Below are positions 21,935 to 32,600 of a DNA stretch of 64,000 nucleotides, one piece after another. A program made the position numbers and the translations under genes. Within the stretch, counting starts at the first letter, position 1, and each line of letters opens with the position of its first letter. This DNA is from Poa pratensis (lineage: Eukaryota > Streptophyta > Magnoliopsida > Poales > Poaceae): positions 11,808,910 to 11,872,909 of the forward strand of contig CAMZMU010000096.1 of assembly GCA_947311845.1 (NCBI GenBank), written 5' to 3'. The notes beneath the pieces were generated by a model. It did no database searches, was not told the origin of the DNA, and was given only the letters and a program-made list of their open reading frames with translations.

Positions 21935-23099
21935 TTTTTTTTTGAACAACCGCATCTGGATTAAAATTAAACGATTACACCGGATACATCCAGAGACAGT
22001 CCAACTGTCACCCCTTTTACAGAAAACACCCCAAGGTAGAAAGAAAAAACGCACACGTCCCTGGGAGCATCTGCATCTCCAATTCCGCCGCCGTCGTTGA
22101 CCTCGCCGTCGCAGAGGATGACGAAGAGGAACAAGAAGGCCACTAATTCACCTGCACCAGTCGATTGGGAACTTAATCCCGTTATAGTCGCCGCATTAGC
22201 CACTCGCCGATCACGGCAAGATTTGGCATCGATGATGGAACATCGGCGGGGGGCTCGCCCCGACCTGCACAGGATGTCGAGCTGGCTTCGCCACCGAAGG
22301 CCATGCTCACAGCTCGCAAGAAATTCATCAAAGGGGAACAGGAAAAAGCTGCACACTTTGCTGATGAAGAGTTATAGTCGCCGCATTAGCCACTCGCCGA
22401 TCACGGCAAGATTTTGGCATCGATGATGGAACATCGGCGGGGGGCTCGCCCCGACCTGCACAGGATGTCGAGCTGGCTTCGCCACCGAAGGCCATGCTCA
22501 CAGCTCGCAAGAAATTCATCAAAGGGGAACAGGAAAAAGCTGCACACTTTGCTGATGAAGAGGAGACGCAGCATCGGTCCTTCCACTCCTCGCCACCTCG
22601 GCCGGCCAGGGGAAGAGACCATCGCCAAATCCCTCGATCCACAAAGCAGGCAGTACGGCATGACCACATGGAGACTAGAAGCTTCATCCCTCCCTCTCCA
22701 GCACCAAGCCAGCAAAGGGAACAAAGAAGACTCACCAGATCCGCCATGCTGCACACCCCATCGAGCTTATTAAAGCAGGCGCTTGTAGATCCACCACCCG
22801 CCGGCCCCATCCACCACGGATCCTTGCCGACGAGAAACTTCACCACACCGCGGCCGCTGCTCGGGAACAGCCGCGTCGAACGCCAGGGGAGGGAAGACGG
22901 CATAAAGCCATACGCCACGGAGGCACAAACTCTAAAACTACTACTACTATCTACATCGGGCCGGCACCCTATTCCATCTCCACCCCAACCAGCGTAGGCG
23001 CCGGCGGCGGGAGAGGCCGGAACTGGGGACGGACGGAGGACTCTCAAAACAGGTGAGGAGAGGAGGGGAATGGAGAGACTCTACTTGGGGCGGGGTTGT
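21935..23099 (-). mobile_element. Non-LTR retroposed insertion with poly(A) tail
   Basis: Flanked by a 16-bp direct repeat and carrying a T-run at its left edge, which is a poly(A) tail on the minus strand. These are the marks of target-primed reverse transcription (LINE, SINE or LINE-driven retroposition). I see no reverse transcriptase. The minus-strand frame 23047-22328 is open for 239 residues but resembles no family I know. Inside is a tandem duplication of 190 bp. It lies about 265 bp after the POLD4 stop, so probably in or just past its 3'UTR. Confidence 0.75.
22181..22561. repeat. Tandem duplication, 190-bp unit
   Basis: 22181-22370 and 22371-22561 are the same sequence apart from one extra T (AGATTT to AGATTTT). 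Both begin GTTATAGTCGCCGC and end GCTGATGAAG. Confidence 0.9.
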
Positions 23100-23468
23100 T
23101 ATGCTAAGAGGATTTGACAGACATGCATGTTTCTCCTTGGATTGTTACCTGTTTGTCTTTTGGTCGTCCGAACCGCCCAACCAATTTATGGGCTATGATG
23201 GTGAAATTCAGAATCTAAAACCAGGACCGTGCTTGATGTCCAGAAATTTTCGTCTGCACACCTTAGCTTTCTGGACAGAGCAGAACCTATCCCTGTTATT
23301 ATTGCCGCTTCATTGCTAGTAGCATAGGACAAAATCAAGTACTATCTGCTTAGTTTTCATGTTTACTGTGCTTGTCTCTGCTTTTCTTCGCACGAGGACA
23401 AACACCGGAGGTACGGTTGTAAAGAAAAAACCTAGGCTGCAGGATTCTAGAAATTCGAGATTACAGCT

Positions 23469-23753
23469 GCGTTTGACAGCGAAGCATTTTTTGAGTTTTT
23501 GTCCAATACTGTGGTTTCTCTAAATACCATAGATTTGAAAAACTTTGAGAGGTGTTTGACATGAAGAAAAATACCATAGTTTGTAACAGTAGAATATATA
23601 ATACTGTAGTATTTTTGCACTATTTTAAAATGAGGTATTGACCTCTTTTTTTCTAAACCAAACTTGCTTTTGAGAGACTAGAGATTTTTTTTTGACACAA
23701 ATGAGAGACTGGAGAATTCACGGTTTTGAGAATACTGTGGTGCCAACCGAGGC
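23469..23753. mobile_element. Possible MITE
   Basis: Weak inverted ends (TGCGTTTGACAGC and GGTGCCAACCGAGGCA) and internal AATACTGTGG words at both sides. No clear TSD; tentative. Confidence 0.3.
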
Positions 23754-24277
23754 ATACGTTTGTATTCCCGCTGATGCTTAGATGATTGAATTTGTGCTAA
23801 AATTTGTTCCATTACATCATAGAAAAAGCAGAAAGGAACATTCCAAGAGGTTTCACTCGGACGAAAATCTATGTGTAAAGCAGCCTTTAGAGGAAAGAAA
23901 AAGGACATATCCTATGTATCAAACAAATCACATATAAACAAAAATCCTAAGGATTCTAATTCACTCGCGCGTACGGCATACCTTCGTGGAGAGAAGCTTC
24001 ACTTAAGCGGCTCTCCTCTCTTCGTTGCTGTCGTGAAAGATCACTTTCTGAACATTCAATTCGGTGTTCATTAATTCGACCTACGGGCTACTTTGGGTAG
24101 TGTGTTTGTATATCTGTCCGAGGCGAGCTCACAATCCTTCCTGATTTGGTTTTCGATGGAGATGTAGCCTCATGCCAAAGAAGCAAATCAGTCCGCAAGA
24201 GGTACGGGAGATCGATGGGAACCTCATGGGAGCTATAGGAAGCACTGTTGGTGAGAACTACTATCTTGTTAGCATTA

Positions 24278-24312
24278 CTAGACATCTGGGCGCGGCAAAC
24301 GCCGCGCGCGTG
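24278..24312 (-). mobile_element. Helitron-like 3' terminus
   Basis: On the minus strand a hairpin GCGCGGC-GTTT-GCCGCGC is followed by CCAGATGT and CTAG, then T. This fits a Helitron 3' end. I did not find a matching TC... 5' end to the right, so the extent is unknown. Confidence 0.45.
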
Positions 24313-25920
24313 ATTTTTATTTCGAATATAAAAATGGTGGCATTGTAAACTTGTTTAAGTTCATTGGAACTTAAGAAGGTAGCGTTTTAAAAATGGATGG
24401 ATTTTACAGGTTGCTCAATTTTAAAAATTATTGTAGTCGAAAGAAAGGTAATGTTTGGGAAACGTTTAGATTTAAAAAAATGGTTGAAGTGGAAACATTT
24501 TAAGATCTAAATTCTCTTCACATTCGTAAAATGTTGTGTTCATGTTGTTATATTCGCCATGTTTGTAAGAATGGTGGTGTAAAGAATTCAAATTTGTGAA
24601 AGGTCACATTCAAATTTGTTCAGATTTGAGTGAATCAAAATTCTGGAGCAGTCTACATTCATAATTTGTTAATTTTTTGGCATTATTAAATTTGAGAAGG
24701 TGTTCACATTTTGAATTTGGTTTGCATTTATTAAATGGTTAAATTTGGAAGCCATCGTAAATTCTGAAATATTGAAATTTCAGTTTTGATCGTATAGTAC
24801 AAATAGTCAGCGTTTATTTTTGTGTTTATGTCGATATATATGTGACATTTGTAAATATCATGGTGTAAAAAATTATAATTTGAAAATGTCCATGTTGAAA
24901 AGTTGTTCACATTTGAATGTGTGGAAATCTAAAAAAGAAATTAGATCCGTGAGTTGCTTAAATTTGGCGAATTGGTGAAAGTAGGAAATTATTCATATGT
25001 TAAAATTCGGATTTGAAAGTGTCAACATTTTATAATTGTGTAGATTTGAAAATTGTTGGAATGCAAAGATAAATTATATTTGAAAGTTGTTTAGATTTTG
25101 AGAATTAGTCCAATTTGAAAGTTATATAAAATCGATTTGTTTTACGTTCGTAAAAAGGTTAAGTTAGGAAGGCAGCTGAGATTTTGAAATATTCAAATTT
25201 GGTTGTCGTGTTACAGCGGTAAGGTTGAAATATGGAAATGTTCATGATTTAAAAGTGTGTAGATTTAGGAATTGTTCAAATGCAAGCAAAGATCGTGATT
25301 GAAGTTGTTTGGTTCTTTGAAATTTGTTCAATTTGGAGAAAAAAAATCAGATTCAATTTCTTTTTCACTTGTAAAATGATCATATATAGAATACATTTGA
25401 AAGTTTGTATATCCAAATTTGAAATTTGATCATATACAGGCAGTAGTCAGCATGCCGTGCTTGTGTGATAAAAATGTTTAGAAGTTGAGCGAATTTCAAA
25501 ATTAGTGAATGTAAAGAAAAGTTTGCGTTTAAATTTTTGCCTGGATTTGGAAAATATGTCAATGTTGGAATTTATTCAGTTTTGATTTAGCATGAATTTA
25601 GCCCGACTTTTTTCAGGAGCATTGTATATTTGTTTTCTTTCTTGGCTAAATATGTACTAATTTTGAAATGTTCAATTTAAGTTCACAAATGTTAGCATTT
25701 CTACAAAAATTCCTAATTGGAGGAAGTGCATCATGTTAGCATTTCTAAAAATTGAATCTACATAGTTAGTTGAATTATTTTTTAGTCCAAATATTCACCA
25801 ATTTGAAATACCTAAACATGTTTTTTTCGCTGTAAGTAATTAGTTTTTTGCCTGAATATTTTGATGTATTTTTTATATTTCTCCAAGTAGATATTAATAG
25901 GAATTTTTATTGGTGAATTA
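24313..25920. repeat. AT-rich degenerate TTGAAA/CAAATTTG sequence
   Basis: About 1.6 kb of irregular words such as AAATTTGGA, TTGAAATTTG and GTTCACATTTG. No credible ORF. Similar in texture to 19030-19345 and perhaps the same repeat family. Confidence 0.4.
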
Positions 25921-25924
25921 GGGG

Positions 25925-26690
25925 AAAAAAAGGCCAGGCCCACTGCTGACGTCGACGTGACGTCAGCAATGGCCACGACCGCAACCACGGCGGGCTGGCG
26001 TCCCTGGCGGCGCGGCGCCGGCGCAAGCGGAGACGCTTGTGCGGGCTCGTCCCGACGCGCGCGGGCGCGAGCCACCAGAAGGTGGCGGCGCTGCCGTGTT
26101 TTGGCCGCCGGAGCGGTCGCATCGGCGGGCGGACGCGGCGGGCGAACTGGCGCACGACGGCGGCGATTGCGCGGCCTGCACGGCGTCCCGGAAGCCGATT
26201 TGCGGCGAGGACGGCGAGGACGTGGCGGTGGAGGCTGCTGTGGGCGTCGATCCGGCGGGGGAGGCGCGGAAGGGCGGCGACGGCGACCCCCGGGGTCGCG
26301 CGAGGAGAGAGAAGGAGAAGGGGAGAATGCGGTGGCGGTTTTGCATGGAGGTCCCTGGGTATTGGATGATTTGCGTTTAGGTCCCTTCCTTCGGGAAAAC
26401 GGGAGTTCGCGATGTAATTAGTGGGTGACCGTGGGTTTTTTTGCAAAACCGGCGGCAACCGGCGGGCTACCGGGTGACGTGGCGAACGCTGATTGGTAGA
26501 AAATCGCCGGTACTGTTCCTAGCTACAGTACCGCGCGTGGACGACGACGTGGACGATTCCCTGGCCGTCGGATGCGCTCGATCGGACGGACGCGAATATA
26601 GGGCGACGTGGACGCTGCGGACAGGGGTGAATCCTGTCAACCTTTATATATGGATCTATGGTACACATGTCCACGGTGTTCGCTCTTGAT
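25925..26690. other. GC-rich block of unknown origin
   Basis: Sharp rise in GC with open frames in several registers on both strands, none with a domain I recognise. It begins with a palindrome of ACGT-core sites. It may be the 5' region or captured cargo of the Helitron whose 3' end lies at 24278, or a promoter CpG-rich remnant. Not called as a gene. Confidence 0.35.
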
Positions 26691-26699
26691 CGTCATATG

Positions 26700-28208
26700 T
26701 GCATATATGTATTTTAGTGAAAAATAATTTGGGAAATCTTTCACATGAGTTAATTTACAATGTAGTTCTTCTACCATGTAGTCTGCATGTCCCGGCACTC
26801 ACTCGAAAAATAAAGTATTATGTCCCTTGTATAGTTTCACTCCACCCCGATCGACTTTGAGAGACAAGTAAGTAATAACCCTAATTTTTCTCCAAAACTC
26901 CATTTGGTTTCTAATCAAGCCAAAGCCTAAAACACAAACAGCTACCTTGACATGGAATGTGACCGAGAGGAGCTTCACATGTACACATGAGTGCATTTAA
27001 GTGAAATATTGATTAAGAAGCTAGGATGTCTATGCGACTACAACCTATCCATATTTTTCTTCGGATCATGTCCTTGTTGGGCTTGCAACTATCACTTGAT
27101 GACAGAGGCGTGTACGGTGTACTAATGAGGGAAGAGGTGCGTACATACCAGTGAAGTTTACTCAACCAGAAGGAAACTATTCTACGTACCTTCAAAGCAA
27201 TCACATCATATTGTAAAGGAGTAGATCAAGGGAAATAGCAAACGGATCTTGGTATATCTTTAAGCGCCATTGGCTAGGGTGACAAAATATGTCGATCAGT
27301 AATCTCAGATCGCTTTTGCTTTTGTTTTTGGATTTTGGTGCTGAAAATGAACACAAATTAGTCATATATAGACATTAGATAGATAGAAAAAGGATAACAT
27401 GTAAGCAGAAACAATATTATTGGTCGCGTAAAATAATTTTTTACCATGTGGGCAGTATACATAACATGGCATATAATCAAGTTCCATATAATGCATCTCA
27501 CATATATACATGATTCAAGCATTATAATAACACAAAGAAAATCAAAATGATAACAATGTCATAGGTTGGATTTTCTATATTTTGAACGGTTCAATGGATG
27601 ATCAAGAGAAATATGTGATCAACTATTGCATCCCAATCGTTTAGGCATAAATATTTCAATGTACTACCTCTGTTCCGGTTGAAAGGTCCTGCAAATGTAC
27701 CTAAATCAACAATTTGACCAATTTAATGTGCGTTTTATAACACAAAAATATAACATTAGAAAATATAAAATCTAAATTTCAAATAGTATATTTCTTGTCA
27801 TATATAACTTGAATTTACGTCGCTCAAATTAACAGTCTAGAGACACACGCAAGATCTATAAAGTGGTCTTAGAGGAAAACATAGATAAGTAGGCCTGCCA
27901 CGTGGACTTGACTAGTCTCCGTTTCATTATATCAGATGTTTTATAGATTCCAATGTGGACTAGATAAGAAACAAAATGAGTGAATCTACACACCAAATAT
28001 GTCTATATATATCCGTATAGATACAAATTAAGAAAAAACTAAAAAAATCCTATATTTAGGAACAAAGGGAATATAACCCAACTGTCAGAAACACTAGTAT
28101 ATAGAACCGAACAGTCAGATACACTAGCCACGAATTGGTTCAAGTCGGTTTCAAATCCTAAGATTTGAAAAAAGTTACCCAATAGCTGCGGTTATTTTCT
28201 TTTTGTTC
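26700..28208. other. No gene recognised; Stowaway remnants
   Basis: AT-rich spacer. 27914-28073 starts CTCCGTTTCATTATA and ends ATATTTAGGAACAAAGGGAA, the ends of a degenerate Stowaway. 27664 onward (CTACCTCTGTTCCGG) may be another truncated one. Confidence 0.4.
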
Positions 28209-28409
28209 ACTAGTAGAAACAGGGGCTTCGGTGCGGCCCTTTTGTACCGGTTGGACAGGAACCAGGACCAAAGGGGGCATTAGTTCCAGAGGCGAGGCGG
28301 CCGGCCGCAAGCCGTCCCGGTTGGTGCAGGGCCTTTTGTCCCGGTTGGTAATCCCAGCCGGGATGAAAGGGTTGCGGCAGGCGGCTGCAGTGGGGGGCCC
28401 CACGGCAAG

Positions 28410-28492
28410 ACCCTTTAGTCCCGGTTCGTAATACGAACCGGTACTAAAGGTCCACCTTTAGTACCGGTTCGTATTACGAACCGGGACTAAAG
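28410..28492. repeat. Subterminal palindromes of the CACTA element
   Basis: CTTTAGTCCCGGTTCGTA is followed by its complement TACGAACCGGTACTAAAG, and then the pair occurs again in the other spelling. In CACTA elements such subterminal repeats bind the TnpA-type protein. Confidence 0.7.
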
Positions 28493-29007
28493 TTTCCCCT
28501 ATATATCTTCTTCCACCCCGAGCCCAACTCCATTTTTCCTGCTCGAGCACAACTCCATTTTTTGCTCTCTCTTTCCTCTCCCGAGCTCGAGTTCACCCCA
28601 TTTTTCTCCAACATTTGTCAAGATTGGTGGCACCTACCTATACAAGGGTTAGGAACTTCATCCTCTCTTCCGGCATTTCAAGTTTAGCTCATTTTATTGC
28701 TAGTTTAGCTCATTTGATTTTTGTAGTGCTAGCTAGGTGTTTGATGAAATGACTAAGTTAGGGATTTCTTTTGTTTTATATGCATTTTGAGCTCAAATTA
28801 AAGTATGATTTGTGGTTTTTTTATAGTGTCGTCCCGTCCCCTTTCTCACCGTCGTCGATCGCCCGAGCCGCCCCGTCACCGACACCACCTCGGTGAGCCT
28901 CTTGTTTTTATCTTTTATTTTAAAAAATCTTAGTTGTATGATTTAGATGCATAATTATTACTTGTATAATTTTCTTATTTGTATAATTGTTTGTTATATA
29001 TAGTGTC

Positions 29008-29502
29008 ATGGTTTTGACATCTGTCCACACCGGCTCTCGTCCGCTCTATTATTCGGATATGGTACGATTGTTTGTTATAACTATATATTTGTTTAATTTC
29101 GTGTTTATGATAATTATGCCGACCAACTTGACATAGATATATTTTTATCTAGGAGGTAGTTGAACCCGAAATTCCAACCGACCCTATTATCGAGTTTTTT
29201 GAAAAAGAAAACAATGATTTGAAAGAAAAATTGAAAAGAAGTGAAGATCTTCGTCTCCAATGCTTAGAAGAGAAGATGAAATTGGAGTTCAAGTTTGCCG
29301 ACGTCGTCGATGATCCCGAGATCAAGATGGAGGCAATGCGCTTGGATCACGAGATCAAGATGAATGCAATGCGCTTGAAGCTTAAAAGATTAGAAAATAT
29401 GCCATTAGTCAAGAGGCTTGGTATCATTATGCTGTTGGTTCAATAATTACCTTAGTTGCGATTTTGATCGCATTTGTCGTTAGATTTAAATTCTTTAGAT
29501 AG
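29008..29502 (+). pseudogene. CACTA accessory ORF: coiled coil with C-terminal membrane segment, frameshifted
   Basis: Exon 1 29008-29061 (ATG, 18 codons) ends before GTACGA. Exon 2 opens at 29153 after an ATTTTTATCTAG acceptor and reads EVVEPEIPTDPIIEFFEKEN, then a Lys/Glu-rich heptad stretch with KMEAMRLDHEIKMNAMRLKL. Near 29400 the frame slips: the annotated frame stops at 29446. A neighbouring frame runs E-A-W-Y-H-Y-A-V-G-S into IITLVAILIAFVV, then RFKFFR and TAG at 29500-29502. The I-I-T-L-V-A-I-L-I-A-F-V-V run is long and hydrophobic enough for a membrane helix. Similar small ORFs sit upstream of TnpD in Triticeae CACTA elements; I know of no proven role. Confidence 0.55.
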
Positions 29503-29671
29503 TTGTATGTTAGTTTCAATTAATGTATGTTTATGAGAACTATGTATTAGATTTGGTCACTACTCTACTTTTGTTTTAATGTGGTGAACTTGTATTAATG
29601 AATTTGGTCACGTATCTCTATTCATGATATAGCTATAGTGTAATGGTTTTTGATATATTTATATAATGCAG

Positions 29672-32600
29672 ATGAGCCGGCAATGGATGTACGGTGACCG
29701 ATGCTGTCCCGAGTTCATTAATGGCATGCATAATTTTCTCCGTGTGGCTGAGTCAAACAAGCAGAATGGTTTTATGTTTTGTCCATGTGATGACTGTAGG
29801 AATAAGAGGAATTACCCTTCCTCAAGAACCCTTCACGTCCACCTGATTCAGAACGGTTTCATGCCCAGCTATAACTGTTGGACCAAGCACGGAGAAAAAA
29901 GGGTTATAATGGAAGACAATGAAGAAGAGGATGATGACAACTATCCTGTGTTCTCCGAACACGGTGGTACTACAATGGGGGAAGACGAAGTTGAACATGA
30001 GGTCATTGTTGATGATCAGTCCGATGATGATCTTCGTCAGGTCATTCTTGTTGAACAGATAAACTGCGGAAGTGAAAACGAGAGGTCGAAGTTGGAGCGC
30101 ATGTTAGAGGATCACAAAAAATTGTTGTACCCAAATTGTGAAGATGGCCAGAAAAAGCTGGGTACCACCCTAGAATTGCTGCAATGGAAGGCAGAGAATG
30201 GACTATCTGACAAGGGATTTGAAAAGTTGCTGAAAATAATAAAGAAGATGCTTCCAAGGGATAACGTATTGCCCCCAGTACGTACGAAGCAAAGAAGGTT
30301 GTCTGCCCTCTAGGATTAGAGGTGCAGAAGATATATGCATGCATCAATGACTGCATCCTCTACCGCGGTGAGGAGTACGAGAATTTGAATGCATGCCCGA
30401 TATGCGGTGCATTGTGGTATAAGATCAGGCAAGATGACCCAGGTGATGTTGAGGGCGGCGAGCCCCAGGAAGAGGGTTCCTGCCAAGGTGATGTGGTATG
30501 CTCCTATAATACCACGGTTGAAACGTTTGTTCCGAAACAAATAGCATGCCAAGTTGTTGCGATGGCACAAAGAAGACCGTAAGGAAGACGAGATGCTGAG
30601 ACACCCCGCAGATGGGTCGCAGTGGAGAAACATCGACAGTGAGTTCAAGGATTTTGCAGGTGACGCAAGCAACTTAAGGTTGGTCTAAGTACAGATGGCT
30701 TGAATCCGTTTGGGGAGCAGAGCAGCAGTCATAACACCTGACCCGTGACTCTATGTATCTATAACCTTCTTCCTTGGTTGTGCATGAAGCGAAAGTTTAT
30801 TATGATGCCAGTGCTTATCCAAGGCCCGAAGCAACCCGACAACGACATTGATGTGTACCTAAGACCATTAGTTGAAGAACTTTTACAGTTGTGGTCTGAC
30901 GAAGGTGTACGTGTGTGGGATGAGTACAAACAGGAGGAATTTGACCTACGAGCGTTGCTGTTTGTAACCATCAATGATTGGCCTGCTCTTAGTAACATTT
31001 CAGGACAGTCAAACAAGGGAAACAATGCGTGCACACACTGTTTAGGTGAGACTGAAAGTATATATTTAGGTAACAAGAATGTGTACCTGGGGCATCGTCG
31101 ATTTCTTCCAAACAAGCATCCCGTAAGAAAGAAAGACAAGCATTTCAAAGGTGAGGCAGATCACCGGACGAAGCCTACCCTCCCTACTGGTGATGTTATA
31201 TATGACATGGTCAATGATTTAAAAGTAATCTTTGGAAAGGGTCTTGGCGGACAATCTGTTCCGAATGACGCTGACAATCGCGTACCCATGTGGAAGAAGA
31301 AATCTATATTTTGGGACCTACCCTATTGGAAATTCCTAGAGGTTCGCTCTGCAATCGACGTGATGCACGTGACGAAAAATCTTTGCGTGAACCTGCTAAA
31401 CTTCTTAGGCATGTATGGGAAGACGAAAGATACAGCGGATGCACGGCATGACCAGCAACGTATGCACGAACGAGACAACCTGAATCCAGAGAAGTATCAA
31501 GGTACTGCCAGCTACGCTCTTACCAAAGAAGAGAAGGAGATATTTTTTCAAGTCCTGAGCAGTATCAAGGTCCCGTCTGGCTACTCGTCGAATATAAAGG
31601 GAATAATAAACATGGCAGAGAAAAAGTTCCAAAACCTAAAGTCTCATGACTGCCACGTGATTATGACACAATTACTTCCGGTTGCATTGAGGGGGCTTCT
31701 ACCGGAAAACGTTCGAGTACCCATTGTGAAGCTATGTGCATTCCTCGATGCAATTTCTCAGAAGGTAATCGATCCAGCAACTCTACCAAGTTTACAGAAG
31801 GATGTGGTCCAATGTCTTGTCAGCTTCGAGTTGGTGTTTCCACTTTCCACCATCCTTCTTCAATATTATGACGCACCTCATAGTTCACCTAGTCGAAGAG
31901 ATTTCCATTCTCGGTCCTGTATATCTACACAACATGTTCCCCTTTGAGAGGTTCATGGGAGTCTTAAAGAAATACGTTCATAACCGTGCTAGGCCAGAAG
32001 GAAGCATGTCCAAGGGCTATGGAACAGAGGAGGTCATTGATGCATGTAAAATGCATACATGAACTTTACATTTTATTACATGTTATTTCATGATATTTGC
32101 ATCATATAAGGGTTATATTCATGATTTATATTGAGTTTTGGGGATAATTAACAATTTCCCCATTTTTCTGGAATTAACCCTGCGCTGTCAGAAAACCCCT
32201 TTTTCTATATTTTGATGTTTCAGGGACCCAAACGACGTCCAAATGACCTGAAACTTTACGGGGATCACTTTTTTTGGAAGGAACGAAACATAGGCGCAAA
32301 GGAATCGAAGAAATGGAGACCAGAAGGCAGAAAGGGGTGGGCCCACGTGGCCAGATTCCCTGACCGCGTGGGGTCCCCCATCCTGGCCCTCGGGCCTCCG
32401 CTGCCGTCGATCTTTCTTCCCGAAGCTTCGTCTTGACCTAAAAACGACTATATATAGACCCCCCCCAGGGCTTTCGCGAAAGAGAGCGCCGCCGAAACAC
32501 AGAAACCACGAAACAGAGACCTGGAGCTGAAGATTGGAGGGGGAAAACTCCGGCGGGGCGCTGCCGGTGTGGTCTTCTTCTCCTCCAACAACATCTCCAC

